Below are positions 26,950 to 35,515 of a DNA stretch of 64,000 nucleotides, piece by piece; within the stretch, counting starts at the first letter, position 1; each line of letters begins with the position of its first letter. The notes beneath the pieces were generated by a model, which did no database searches, had not been told where the DNA came from, and worked only from the letters and a program-made list of their open reading frames with translations. Made by a program: the position numbers and the translations under genes. The DNA comes from Lachnospiraceae bacterium. GTDB taxonomy: Bacteria; Bacillota; Clostridia; Lachnospirales; Lachnospiraceae. The stretch is taken from positions 24,266-88,265 of the forward strand of contig CAJTEY010000016.1 in assembly GCA_910575775.1 (NCBI GenBank). The letters run 5' to 3'.

Positions 26950-26957
26950 TAAGTTTT

Positions 26958-28091
26958 ATGATCGTTAAACACAATATCACAGCGATGAACTCTAACAGAA
27001 TGTTAGGACTGACCACTTCTTCTCAGGCTAAGTCCACAGAGAAGCTATCTTCCGGGTACAAGATCAACCGTGCGGCAGATGATGCAGCAGGTCTCTCCAT
27101 TTCCGAGAAGATGAGAAGGCAGGTTAGAGGTCTTACACAGGCTTCCGCTAACGCACAGGATGGTATCAGCGTAGTACAGACCGCTGAGGGCGCTCTCAAC
27201 GAAGTTGAGGATATGCTCCAGAGAATGAACGAGCTGGCAGTTAAGGGTGAGAACGGAACCCTGACCACTTCCGACCGTGCTTCCATCCAGGCTGAGATCG
27301 GCCAGTTGATGAGCGAGGTTGACCGTGTACAGAGTACCACGACCTTCAACGAGATGAACCTGTTAGACGGTGCATTTATCAAGGGCATCCAGGTAGGAGC
27401 GGAGGCAGGCCAGCACATCGATATCTCCATTGCCAATATGAGTATGGCAGGCCTTGCACACTATATTGGAACCGGCTGGGAAAAGGGAAGCAGTGAGAAC
27501 AGCAAACTGTACGGCGCAATTACCTTTAATGCATTAGTGGAGTCGAAGAATGTAAGTTACACGGCTACCACTTACACGCTGAAATCTGCGAGCGGTTATA
27601 CAGGAATTAAAGCCGATGGTACGAAGGATACCGCTACAAATACCTTGCAGGGCAGCATCAACGATAAGGCGACTACCACTACCTATTCGACTGTAAACCC
27701 GGATACGAAAAAGTATAATTTAAAGGCTCTGACAAGAGAAATGGCGAATAAGGTGGTCAGCACCTTCCAGAACCTTGAAGGCGGTAAGGCGAAGACCGTT
27801 GCTACGACCAAGGACTTCAACTCCCTGAACGCATTCATCAAGGGCGCTCTGCAGATTGTATCTTCCCAGAGATCCGATCTCGGTGCAATCCAGAACCGTC
27901 TGGAGCACACCATCAACAACCTGAACAATATTGTGGAGAATACCCAGTCCGCAGAGGCTGCGATCCGCGATACAGATATTGCTACGGAGATGGTTCAGTA
28001 CTCCAACAACAATATCTTACAACAGGCAGGTACATCCATGCTGTCTCAGGCAAATCAGGGCAACCAGCTGGCACTGTCCTTACTCGGTTAA
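26958..28091 (+). CDS. Flagellin
   Basis: A 377-residue flagellin of the FliC/Hag type. Conserved D0/D1 helices fill residues 1-150 (MIVKHNITAMNSNRMLG, LSSGYKINRAADDAAGLSISEKM) and about 295-377 (AIQNRLEHTINNLNNIVENT, ending NQLALSLLG). The middle of about 130 residues is Thr/Lys/Ala-rich and variable, the exposed domain. There is no signal peptide, as expected for the flagellar type III export route. It follows csrA after 166 bases of structured leader with no separate promoter visible, so cotranscription with csrA is likely. Confidence 0.95.
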   Translation: MIVKHNITAMNSNRMLGLTTSSQAKSTEKLSSGYKINRAADDAAGLSISEKMRRQVRGLTQASANAQDGISVVQTAEGALNEVEDMLQRMNELAVKGENGTLTTSDRASIQAEIGQLMSEVDRVQSTTTFNEMNLLDGAFIKGIQVGAEAGQHIDISIANMSMAGLAHYIGTGWEKGSSENSKLYGAITFNALVESKNVSYTATTYTLKSASGYTGIKADGTKDTATNTLQGSINDKATTTTYSTVNPDTKKYNLKALTREMANKVVSTFQNLEGGKAKTVATTKDFNSLNAFIKGALQIVSSQRSDLGAIQNRLEHTINNLNNIVENTQSAEAAIRDTDIATEMVQYSNNNILQQAGTSMLSQANQGNQLALSLLG

Positions 28092-28140
28092 TATCGCATG
28101 AGGTGAGAATAGCTGGCAGATATGTAATATTGTGTGGAAT

Positions 28141-28177
28141 CAGCCGCCATCCCTTATTTTTATGGGGAGGGCGGCTG
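28141..28177. terminator. Bidirectional terminator after flagellin
   Basis: CAGCCGCC (28141-28148) pairs with GGCGGCTG (28170-28177), with CCC/GGG extending the stem and a T-rich tail. It separates flagellin from the convergent peptidase. Confidence 0.8.
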
Positions 28178-28191
28178 TCTCTGCAATATTT

Positions 28192-29265
28192 TTAGTTTAT
28201 TACTTTCTGAAAATGCTGGTAGTCCTTAGAGGAATTCCAATTACCGCCCCATGTGAAGCCGCGCTCGGTAAAAAGGCGGTAGCACAGATCATTCTCGTCG
28301 ATCTTATAAGCGAAATTCTGACTGCGGTCGGCATAGATTTCACTGCCGGGTGGGGAGATATAGTCACTTCCGTCAGCGTTCCTGTTAAAAACCACATAGG
28401 GATTATAGTAGGGGTTGACATCGATGGCAAGTCCGTAGGCGTGTTTGGACAGACTGGTTGTGCCGTCAACGACCCTGTAGTTAAAGCAGGAAGTATTATT
28501 TTCCGCCATGGAGGCGGTATCATCTCCGCCATACTCGTCGATCAGGCGGACGCTCTCGAGCCGGTATTCATTGCGGTAAAGCTCGTAGAAAATTTCTGTC
28601 ATATCTTGCGCAATGGCTTTGTTGCAGATCAGTTCGCCGGTCTGCTCTTGACCATTAAAGTCAATGTACTTAAGTCCCACATAATTTAAATCTTCATAGG
28701 GAACGGTACAGCCGCTCTCCGGGTAGGAAATGCCGGTGATTCTTTCTTTTACTGATTCAGTCAGCGGTTCATAGTAGAATCCATCCTCGTAGGTGATGCG
28801 ATCCGGGCTGTGCTCCATTGTGTCAGATTCCTCCACAGGCTGGGCGGTATCCTGGTCGTTTCCGGCGGATGTTTCGGCGGAGGTGTCCGGGATACGGCTC
28901 TTTGTGCCAGTATATGCATCAGCTTCGTTCGATGTGACAGAGCCGCCGTTTTCCGCAGCAATGGAAGAATCCGCTGCTTTGCCTGTAGATGACATAGATG
29001 TCGTTTCTGACAGGGAGGAATCGACTGTATTGGTCGGCTCTTTTTCGGGCAGTTTGTCCCCGTTATCGGACAGTTCGCCGGAAATCGGCATGTCCCCGGC
29101 ATCGGTCTGTGTGCCGTAGGCCTGCCCGGGGTTCTTTTGGGCATATTCTAACAGGGTTTCATCTCCTGTCAGGTAGTGCGCAAGAAAGGCGCATATGAAA
29201 ATAAAAGTCAGCAGGAACAGCATGGGTTTTGCAGCCTGCCGCAACAAGATTTTTATATCAGACAT
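28192..29265 (-). CDS. M15-family D-Ala-D-Ala carboxypeptidase-like cell-wall peptidase, membrane anchored
   Basis: A 357-residue protein. The start at 29265 has AAGGAG upstream on the minus strand; the GTG at 29286 lies before it. A transmembrane anchor lies at about residues 14-32, then a Ser/Thr/Asp-rich linker to about 150. The C-terminal catalytic domain has zinc motif SKHAYGLAIDVN (His, Asp) and the final His in DYQHFQK. That is the VanY/CwlK M15 pattern. It probably trims peptidoglycan outside the membrane. Its place beside flagellin could reflect wall opening for flagella, which is speculation. Confidence 0.85.
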   Translation of the reverse strand: MSDIKILLRQAAKPMLFLLTFIFICAFLAHYLTGDETLLEYAQKNPGQAYGTQTDAGDMPISGELSDNGDKLPEKEPTNTVDSSLSETTSMSSTGKAADSSIAAENGGSVTSNEADAYTGTKSRIPDTSAETSAGNDQDTAQPVEESDTMEHSPDRITYEDGFYYEPLTESVKERITGISYPESGCTVPYEDLNYVGLKYIDFNGQEQTGELICNKAIAQDMTEIFYELYRNEYRLESVRLIDEYGGDDTASMAENNTSCFNYRVVDGTTSLSKHAYGLAIDVNPYYNPYVVFNRNADGSDYISPPGSEIYADRSQNFAYKIDENDLCYRLFTERGFTWGGNWNSSKDYQHFQKVIN

Positions 29266-29423
29266 AGGAATGACTCCTTTCCACACGAATAGTATAGCAC
29301 ATTTTAAGAGGGAGGGAATGCCTGTACTTGCTTTTTTCCCGGCAATCCAGTAAAATAGGCGGTGGTGAAACGCCGTATCCGGCCATCAGGAGGAACGGTT
29401 TGCAGACAGACAGAGGAAATGCG

Positions 29424-30284
29424 ATGGGAATCATAAAGACGGATAAGTTGACATTTGAATATATACGGCGGGACGAGGAGGGCAATGTGGAAGGCATTAC
29501 CCGCGCCGTGGATGAGGTAGACATGGATATCAGGCAGGGCGATTTTATTGCGATACTGGGGCATAACGGTTCCGGGAAGTCTACGCTTGCCAAGCATATC
29601 AACGCGATTCTCTATCCGACGGAAGGGACAGTCTGGGTGGACGGGATGAACACACAGGATGAAAATCATCTCTGGGATATCCGTCAGGAGGCCGGGATGG
29701 TATTCCAGAACCCGGATAACCAGATCATCGGCCAGGTGGTGGAGGAAGACGTGGGATTCGGTCCCGAGAATATGGGCGTGCCCACGGAAGAAATCTGGGA
29801 GCGTGTGGAGGAGAGTCTGAAGGCAGTTGGTATGTATGAGTTCCGCAAGCATTCGCCCAACAAACTTTCCGGCGGACAGAAGCAGCGGGTATCTATCGCG
29901 GGCGTTATCGCCATGCATCCGAAGTGCATTATTCTGGACGAACCTACGGCTATGCTTGACCCGAACGGACGCAAAGAGGTGGTGCGGGCCGTGCGTGCCT
30001 TAAATGACGTGGAAGGAATTACGGTTGTATTGATTACCCATTATATGGAAGAAATTATTCATGCGGATATGGTTTTTGTCATGGATCAGGGGCATGTTGC
30101 CATGGAGGGGACACCAAGGGAAATTTTCTCCAGGGTGGACGAATTGAAGGAGCTGCGTCTGGATGTACCCCAGGTGACGCTCCTGGCGCATGAGTTGAGG
30201 CAGAAGGGTGTCAATCTGCCGGAAGGGATTCTGACCATAGAGGAATTTACGGGGGCGCTCATGGCTGTCTCAGGGAACAAGTAA
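29424..30284 (+). CDS. ecfA1: ECF transporter ATPase EcfA1
   Basis: A 286-residue ATPase of the energy-coupling-factor module. Walker A is GHNGSGKST, signature LSGGQKQR, Walker B CIILDEPTAM and the H-loop histidine ITHYMEE. The start at 29424 has GAGGAAA at 29412-29418; the frame from 29328 overlaps a non-coding stretch. With EcfA2 and EcfT it powers uptake of vitamins through S-components encoded elsewhere. Confidence 0.95.
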   Translation: MGIIKTDKLTFEYIRRDEEGNVEGITRAVDEVDMDIRQGDFIAILGHNGSGKSTLAKHINAILYPTEGTVWVDGMNTQDENHLWDIRQEAGMVFQNPDNQIIGQVVEEDVGFGPENMGVPTEEIWERVEESLKAVGMYEFRKHSPNKLSGGQKQRVSIAGVIAMHPKCIILDEPTAMLDPNGRKEVVRAVRALNDVEGITVVLITHYMEEIIHADMVFVMDQGHVAMEGTPREIFSRVDELKELRLDVPQVTLLAHELRQKGVNLPEGILTIEEFTGALMAVSGNK

Positions 30285-30372
30285 GATCAGGCAGATCAAG
30301 GGGACAGGAAAAGAGTAACAGGCAGTCTGTGCGTCTGACATCGAGAATAGGGATAAAGAGGAAACGAAAATC

Positions 30373-31221
30373 ATGTCGCTGATTTTGGATCATGTAAATT
30401 ATGTATATGGAGAAGACACAGCGCTTGCGGTGCATGCCCTGAAGGATATCAATCTTGTGATTCCAGACGGGCAGTTTATCGGGCTGATCGGACATACCGG
30501 TTCGGGCAAATCTACGCTGGTGCAGCACTTAAACGGGCTGATGAGGCCGACGAGCGGGGCAATTTATTATAATGGTGAGGATATCCACGACAAGGATTAT
30601 GAAAAGAAGAAGCTGCGCAGCAAGGTGGGTCTGGTATTTCAGTATCCAGAACATCAGCTCTTTGAGATTGATGTGTTTAAGGATGTGTGCTTCGGGCCGA
30701 AGAATCTGGGACTTTCCCAGAAGGAGGCGGAGCTTCGCGCTTATGCGGCGCTGAAGCAGGTGGGGCTAGGTGATGAATATTTTTATCAGTCTCCCTTTGA
30801 TCTTTCCGGCGGACAGAAGCGCCGTGTCGCAATCGCAGGTGTGCTTGCCATGAAGCCGGAAATACTGATTCTGGATGAGCCTACGGCGGGACTTGATCCC
30901 AAAGGGCGGGATGAGATACTTGATCAGATTGCGAAACTGAAAGAGGAGACGGGAATCACTGTTATTCTGGTTTCCCACAGCATGGAGGACGTGGCGAAAT
31001 ATGTGGAACGCATCATTGTTATGAACCGGGGGAGTGTTCTTTACGATGATGAGCCGCGGCAGGTTTTTCAGCATTATAAGGAGCTGGAGCAGGTAGGATT
31101 GGCGGCGCCCCAGGTGACGTATATTATGCAGGCTCTGGCCAGACAGGGCATGGAAGTGGACACCGCCGTCACGACAATTAAAGAAGCGGAACAGGAGATT
31201 CTGAGGGCGCTGTCCCACTGA
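30373..31221 (+). CDS. ecfA2: ECF transporter ATPase EcfA2
   Basis: A 282-residue partner ATPase with Walker A GHTGSGKST, Q-loop FQYPEHQLF (typical of EcfA2), signature LSGGQKRR and Walker B ILILDEPTAGLD. It follows ecfA1 after 88 bases with AGAGGAAA upstream. It forms the ATPase heterodimer. Confidence 0.95.
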   Translation: MSLILDHVNYVYGEDTALAVHALKDINLVIPDGQFIGLIGHTGSGKSTLVQHLNGLMRPTSGAIYYNGEDIHDKDYEKKKLRSKVGLVFQYPEHQLFEIDVFKDVCFGPKNLGLSQKEAELRAYAALKQVGLGDEYFYQSPFDLSGGQKRRVAIAGVLAMKPEILILDEPTAGLDPKGRDEILDQIAKLKEETGITVILVSHSMEDVAKYVERIIVMNRGSVLYDDEPRQVFQHYKELEQVGLAAPQVTYIMQALARQGMEVDTAVTTIKEAEQEILRALSH

Positions 31222-31304
31222 GAAAAGTGTGAAAAGCAGCATTCCACGCAGCGGTCCGGGCTTACAGGAGGCAGTTGCTATGGATGCTTCGGAATGGAGA
31301 AAGA

Positions 31305-32105
31305 ATGATTCGAGATATTACATTGGGCCAGTATTATCAGGCGGATTCCGTCATCCATAAACTGGACCCGCGGGTAAAACTGGTGGCTACAATAGGTTTT
31401 ATTATTTCCCTGTTTGTGGTGGACAGCTGGGTTGGTTATGTAGTGGCAGCCCTGTTTCTGGCGTGTATGATCAAACTGTCGAAGGTTCCTTTTAGTTATA
31501 TGGTGAAGGGAATGAAGGCGATTGTCTTTATTCTGCTGATTACGGTGGTGTTCAATCTTTTTCTGACACCGGGGGAACCGCTCGTCACCTTTTGGAAACT
31601 GACGATTACAAAGGAGGGGCTCAGGATTGCGGTCATGATGGCGGTACGGCTCTCTTTTCTGATCGTAGGTTCTTCACTGATGACACTGACGACTACGCCG
31701 AACAGTCTGACGGACGGTATGGAAAAGCTGATGGGACCGTTGAAGTATGTAAAGGTGCCGGTGCATGAGGTGTCGATGATGATGTCCATTGCCCTGCGGT
31801 TTATCCCGATTCTGCTGGAGGAGACGGATAAGATTATGAAAGCGCAGATTGCGAGAGGGGCGGACTTTGAAAGCGGCAATCTGATTAAGAAAGCGAAGGC
31901 GATGGTGCCCCTTCTGGTACCGCTGTTTATCTCGGCTTTTCGCCGGGCCAACGATCTGGCGATGGCAATGGAGGCCAGGTGTTACCGGGGCGGCGAGCAT
32001 CGTACAAAGATGAAGCCGCTTCGCTACCGTGGTGAGGACAGGATGGCATACTGCGTATTGCTGTTGTATTTTGCGGGGTGTGTGGCAATACGGGTATGGA
32101 GATAA
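31305..32105 (+). CDS. ecfT: ECF transporter transmembrane subunit EcfT
   Basis: A 266-residue membrane protein (MIRDITLGQYYQADSVIHKLDPRVKL) with about five hydrophobic segments and the two Ala-Arg-Gly-type coupling motifs, ARGADFES and a later EARCYRGG. The start at 31305 follows the family; earlier in-frame starts at 31275 and 31284 lie near an AGGAGG at 31266 and cannot be excluded. Confidence 0.93.
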   Translation: MIRDITLGQYYQADSVIHKLDPRVKLVATIGFIISLFVVDSWVGYVVAALFLACMIKLSKVPFSYMVKGMKAIVFILLITVVFNLFLTPGEPLVTFWKLTITKEGLRIAVMMAVRLSFLIVGSSLMTLTTTPNSLTDGMEKLMGPLKYVKVPVHEVSMMMSIALRFIPILLEETDKIMKAQIARGADFESGNLIKKAKAMVPLLVPLFISAFRRANDLAMAMEARCYRGGEHRTKMKPLRYRGEDRMAYCVLLLYFAGCVAIRVWR

Positions 32106-32110
32106 CGAAA

Positions 32111-32911
32111 ATGAGACGAGTTATGTTGACTGTTGCGTATGACGGGACAGCTTACCGTGGATGGCAGATACAGGCGGGACAGGAAACCATAGAGGGGGTT
32201 TTAAACCGATGCATCGGTGAACTTACCGGAGAAACGGTGGAAGTGATCGGCGCAAGCCGGACGGATTCCGGTGTGCACGCGATGGGAAATCTGGCCGTGT
32301 TTGATACGCAGAGTCTGATCCCGGCGGAGAAGTTTTCCTATGCTTTAAATCAGAGACTGCCGGAGGATATTCGAATCCAGAATTCGGAAGAAGTGGCGGT
32401 GGATTTTCATCCGAGGCATTGCAGCAGCCGGAAGACGTATGAGTATCGGATTTATAACGCGCCTTTTGCGCTTCCTGTGAAGCGTCTATATTCCTATTTT
32501 ACTTATGTGCCGCTGGATGTGGAGCGAATGCGGCAGGGAGCAGCTTTTCTTGTAGGCGAGCATGATTTTAAGAGCTTCTGCAGCGTGGACACGCAGGCAC
32601 AGACTACGGTGCGGCAGGTGGACAGCGTGGAAGTGTGGGAGGAGAACATTTTCGGCGTGGCGGATGTGGCAAAGGATGCTGTGCCCGGCCGGGAGATACG
32701 GCGGCCGGGAAGGGAGATTGTGATCCGCGTGGCGGGCAGAGGCTTCCTGTATAATATGGTAAGAATTATTGCAGGAACACTGATGGAAGTCGGCAGGGGA
32801 AAGCTGCCGCCTGAGTGCGTGAAGGATATTCTGGCAGCCTGTGACAGACAGGCTGCGGGACCGACGGCTCCGGCCTGCGGTCTTACCTTGATTGGGTATG
32901 AATTTTTATAG
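32111..32911 (+). CDS. truA: tRNA pseudouridine(38-40) synthase TruA
   Basis: A 266-residue pseudouridine synthase. The catalytic Asp52 lies in ASRTDSGVHA, and GRGFLYNMVRIIAGTLMEVG is the second family motif. It follows ecfT after 5 bases, the usual Firmicutes order. An in-frame ATG at 32096 is a possible alternative; GGAG at 32097-32100 favours 32111. Confidence 0.95.
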   Translation: MRRVMLTVAYDGTAYRGWQIQAGQETIEGVLNRCIGELTGETVEVIGASRTDSGVHAMGNLAVFDTQSLIPAEKFSYALNQRLPEDIRIQNSEEVAVDFHPRHCSSRKTYEYRIYNAPFALPVKRLYSYFTYVPLDVERMRQGAAFLVGEHDFKSFCSVDTQAQTTVRQVDSVEVWEENIFGVADVAKDAVPGREIRRPGREIVIRVAGRGFLYNMVRIIAGTLMEVGRGKLPPECVKDILAACDRQAAGPTAPACGLTLIGYEFL

Positions 32912-32980
32912 CCGGCAGCTGCGAAGCGGTGGAGGAACATGCAGACTTAGGGAAATAAAGGAAAATTCGGGTAAAATCAG

Positions 32981-33009
32981 TTGACACACGCGGTGACGTA
33001 TAATATAAT
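32981..33009 (+). promoter_or_regulatory. Consensus promoter of rplM-rpsI
   Basis: TTGACA at 32981-32986, a 17-base spacer and TATAAT at 33004-33009 match the sigma-A consensus fully. Confidence 0.92.
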
Positions 33010-33015
33010 ATTTAA

Positions 33016-33252
33016 CTGTGACGAATTGGTTATAAATGTCTGACCAAAGCCCCGGTAAGACATTTTATATGCACACACCGCACAGAGAGTATCGCTGCTG
33101 ATGCAGTATGCGTGTGGTGCGGCGGACGGGAAGAATTGTCCTGTTCGGAATAGAAGCAATACAAACTGCCGCGAAGGGATGCCAAGTGTGGCCGGACATC
33201 TGCATGAGGGTCTGCGGGAGCGGTACAGACAGTTACTATGGAGGTAATATTG
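33016..33252 (+). promoter_or_regulatory. Structured leader of rplM (L13 leader candidate)
   Basis: About 237 untranslated bases. CACACCGCAC near 33073-33082 can pair with GCGTGTGGTG near 33109-33119, and several smaller hairpins follow. A conserved L13 leader is known upstream of rplM in Firmicutes. I infer that this is the equivalent from position and length and have not matched the consensus. Confidence 0.45.
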
Positions 33253-33681
33253 ATGAAAACTTTTATGGCGAGCCCGGCTACGATCGAGAGAAAGTGGTAC
33301 GTAGTTGATGCGACAGATATGACACTGGGACGCTTGGCATCCGAGATTGCCAAGGTACTGAGAGGGAAAAATAAGCCGATCTTTACCCCCCATATGGATA
33401 CAGGGGATTATGTGATCGTTGTCAATGCGGAGAAGGTTAAGGTAACAGGTAAGAAGCTGGATCAGAAAATCTATTACCATCACTCCGATTATGTGGGCGG
33501 CATGAAAGAAACGACCCTGAAAGAGATGTTACAGAAACACCCGGAGCGAGTTGTGGAACATGCGGTTAAGGGTATGCTTCCCAAGGGACCGCTCGGCAGA
33601 GAAATGTACAAGAAGCTCTTTGTATATGTGGGACCCGAGCATAAGCATGCGGCACAGAAACCTGAGGTATTAACATTTTAA
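33253..33681 (+). CDS. rplM: 50S ribosomal protein L13
   Basis: A 142-residue L13 ([20 protein letters not shown]). The start at 33253 has GGAGG at 33240-33244, 8 bases upstream; the frame from 33238 overlaps it. It pairs with rpsI in one operon, as in nearly all bacteria. Confidence 0.97.
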   Translation: MKTFMASPATIERKWYVVDATDMTLGRLASEIAKVLRGKNKPIFTPHMDTGDYVIVVNAEKVKVTGKKLDQKIYYHHSDYVGGMKETTLKEMLQKHPERVVEHAVKGMLPKGPLGREMYKKLFVYVGPEHKHAAQKPEVLTF

Positions 33682-33698
33682 GAAAGGGATAAAGAATC

Positions 33699-34103
33699 AT
33701 GGCTAAAGCAGATAAATCAGCAAAATATTACGGAACCGGTAGAAGAAAGAAATCTATCGCCAGAGTATATTTAGTGCCCGGTAAGGGTGAGATCACGATC
33801 AACAAGAGAAACATTGATGATTATTTCGGGCTTGAGACCTTGAAGGTTATCGTACGTCAGCCTCTGGCGGCAACTGATACGGTAGATAAGTTCGATGCGA
33901 TTGTTACTGTAAAGGGCGGCGGCTATACAGGACAGGCAGGTGCAGTGAGACACGGCATTGCAAGGGCGCTGCTTCAGGCAGATCCCGATTACAGACCTAC
34001 CTTAAAGAAGGCAGGCTATCTGACCAGAGATCCTCGTATGAAAGAGAGAAAGAAGTACGGTCTCAAAGCGGCGAGACGCGCACCGCAGTTCTCTAAGAGA
34101 TAG
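33699..34103 (+). CDS. rpsI: 30S ribosomal protein S9
   Basis: A 134-residue S9 with the C-terminal tail [12 protein letters not shown], whose last Arg contacts the P-site tRNA. It starts 17 bases after rplM. Confidence 0.97.
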   Translation: MAKADKSAKYYGTGRRKKSIARVYLVPGKGEITINKRNIDDYFGLETLKVIVRQPLAATDTVDKFDAIVTVKGGGYTGQAGAVRHGIARALLQADPDYRPTLKKAGYLTRDPRMKERKKYGLKAARRAPQFSKR

Positions 34104-34128
34104 TTACAAGAAGAATAATGAAATTAGT

Positions 34129-34163
34129 AAAACCCTTGAAAGCTCGGTATTTTCAAGGGTTTT
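34129..34163 (+). terminator. Terminator after rplM-rpsI
   Basis: AAAACCCTTGAAA (34129-34141) is an exact complement of TTTCAAGGGTTTT (34151-34163), with the T tract in the right arm. Confidence 0.92.
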
Positions 34164-34316
34164 CTTTAATCTAAAGTTTTCTGGAATTGTGGTAAAAAGT
34201 GCTGAATTTTGAAGCGCAGCACACACATAGCACACAAACGACAGTATAAATCTTGTCATACCAAAAGGTTTATCAACTGCATTTTGATATTGAGCGCGGC
34301 ATATTATATTTTTTTA

Positions 34317-34344
34317 TTGATTTTTTTAAATTCCATGCTATAAT
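34317..34344 (+). promoter_or_regulatory. tRNA promoter
   Basis: TTGATT at 34317-34322, a 16-base spacer and TATAAT at 34339-34344, with extended -10 TG at 34336-34337. It lies 9 bases before the tRNA-Ala gene. Confidence 0.75.
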
Positions 34345-34353
34345 TTTGGATAT

Positions 34354-34426
34354 GGGGATATAGCTCAGTTGGGAGAGCGATACGTTCGCAACGTATAGGT
34401 CAGGGGTTCGAGTCCCCCTATCTCCA
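34354..34426 (+). tRNA. tRNA-Ala (anticodon CGC)
   Basis: A 73-base cloverleaf. The acceptor is GGGGATA with TATCTCC and includes the G3-U70 pair, the alanine identity element. The anticodon stem is ATACG/CGTAT with loop TTCGCAA, anticodon CGC for GCG codons. The T-arm GGGGTTCGAGTCCCC is regular. The 3' CCA is not encoded. Confidence 0.95.
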
Positions 34427-34430
34427 CCTT

Positions 34431-34504
34431 GGAAGCATAGCTCAGCTGGGATGAGCGTTCGCCTCACACGCGAGAGGTCATGGGTTCGAGCCCCATTGCT
34501 TCCA
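34431..34504 (+). tRNA. tRNA-Val (anticodon CAC)
   Basis: A 74-base cloverleaf 4 bases after tRNA-Ala. The acceptor GGAAGCA pairs with TGCTTCC; the anticodon loop CTCACAC gives CAC for GTG codons; the T-arm is TGGGTTCGAGCCCCA. The 3' CCA is not encoded. It is probably cotranscribed with tRNA-Ala. Confidence 0.94.
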
Positions 34505-34519
34505 TTATCTTATGAAGAG

Positions 34520-34556
34520 AAGTCGGAATGAAACGGTGCCATTCCGGCTTTTTTTT
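34520..34556 (+). terminator. Terminator of tRNA operon
   Basis: AAGTCGGAATG (34520-34530) pairs with CATTCCGGCTT (34540-34550, one wobble), followed by eight T. Confidence 0.9.
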
Positions 34557-34572
34557 CCGCGCATGGAAGCAC

Positions 34573-34630
34573 GGAGCAACGCGGACGAGAAATGCGGAAG
34601 CTTTCGAGTCTGCTTATGCATATAAGCAGA
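34573..34630 (+). repeat. Dispersed hairpin repeat R2, copy 1
   Basis: A 41-base repeat at 34573-34613 matches 49577-49617 at 36 of 41 positions, sharing GGAGCAACGCG, ACGAGAAATGCG and TTTCGAGTCTGC. It runs into a perfect inverted repeat, TCTGCTTAT (34609-34617) and ATAAGCAGA (34622-34630). It lies upstream of yitT-like gene. Confidence 0.7.
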
Positions 34631-34658
34631 GCCAGAAATTGACAGGGGGAATATAGCT

Positions 34659-35513
34659 ATGATAAAACGGAAAAAGATCATAAAGGAATATATTCTTATT
34701 ACGGTAGCGGTGATTCTTATGGACATCGGCGTTTATGTCTTTAAGTTTCCAAACAATTTCTCCTTTGGCGGTGTTTCGGGTCTGGCGGTGGTAGTGACGC
34801 ACTTTACACCCTTTACGGCTTCCCAGATCAACCTTATTATCAACATGATTCTGCTGGTATTCGGCTTTCTGTTTCTGGGAAAGAATTTCGGTGTGAAGAC
34901 GGCATATGTGACAGTGGTGTCATCTTTGCTGCTGAATCTGATGGAAGCGCTGTTTCCCATGAACGCGCCGCTTACCGATGAAACGACGCTGGAGCTTTTT
35001 TATGCCATTGCGCTTCCTGCGCTTGCCTCGGCGCTCTTGTTTTACGAGAATGCTTCCGGCGGAGGCACGGATATCATAGCGATGGTATTAAAGAAATATT
35101 CAACCATGGACATATCGGCGGCGCTTATGGCGGTGGACGCCATTATCGTAGTGGTGGCCTGCTTTGCCTTTGACACGAGGACGGGGCTTTTTTCCATCTG
35201 CGGACTGATGGCGAAGTCACTTGTGATTGATAAGGCCATTGAGCGCATGAAGCTGAGCAAATATTTTACAATTATATGCAGTAAGCCGGAACCGATCTGC
35301 GATTTTATTATGAAGGATCTGCATCGGAGCGCGACGGTTTACAAGGCGGAGGGCGCTTACACGCACAAAGACCGGGTGGTCATACTTACGGTCATGGATC
35401 CGAAACAGGCGGTGCTTTTAGAACGGCATATTCAGGCGGTGGATCCGGAGGCTTTTCTCATGGTGACCAAGAGCAGTGAGATTATGGGGAAGGGATTTAA
35501 GAGGTATATCTGA
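34659..35513 (+). CDS. YitT-family membrane protein (DUF161 + DUF2179)
   Basis: A 284-residue protein with about five hydrophobic segments, including the family pattern FPNNFSFGGVSGLAVV and ENASGGGTDIIAMVLKKYS. A cytoplasmic DUF2179 domain follows, ending VVILTVMDPKQAVLLERHI and the FLMVTKSSEIMGKGFKR tail. This is the standard YitT/YvjA architecture. The substrate of these proteins is not established. The MATE gene starts 2 bases after its stop, so the two are an operon. Confidence 0.9.
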   Translation: MIKRKKIIKEYILITVAVILMDIGVYVFKFPNNFSFGGVSGLAVVVTHFTPFTASQINLIINMILLVFGFLFLGKNFGVKTAYVTVVSSLLLNLMEALFPMNAPLTDETTLELFYAIALPALASALLFYENASGGGTDIIAMVLKKYSTMDISAALMAVDAIIVVVACFAFDTRTGLFSICGLMAKSLVIDKAIERMKLSKYFTIICSKPEPICDFIMKDLHRSATVYKAEGAYTHKDRVVILTVMDPKQAVLLERHIQAVDPEAFLMVTKSSEIMGKGFKRYI

Positions 35514-35515
35514 CG

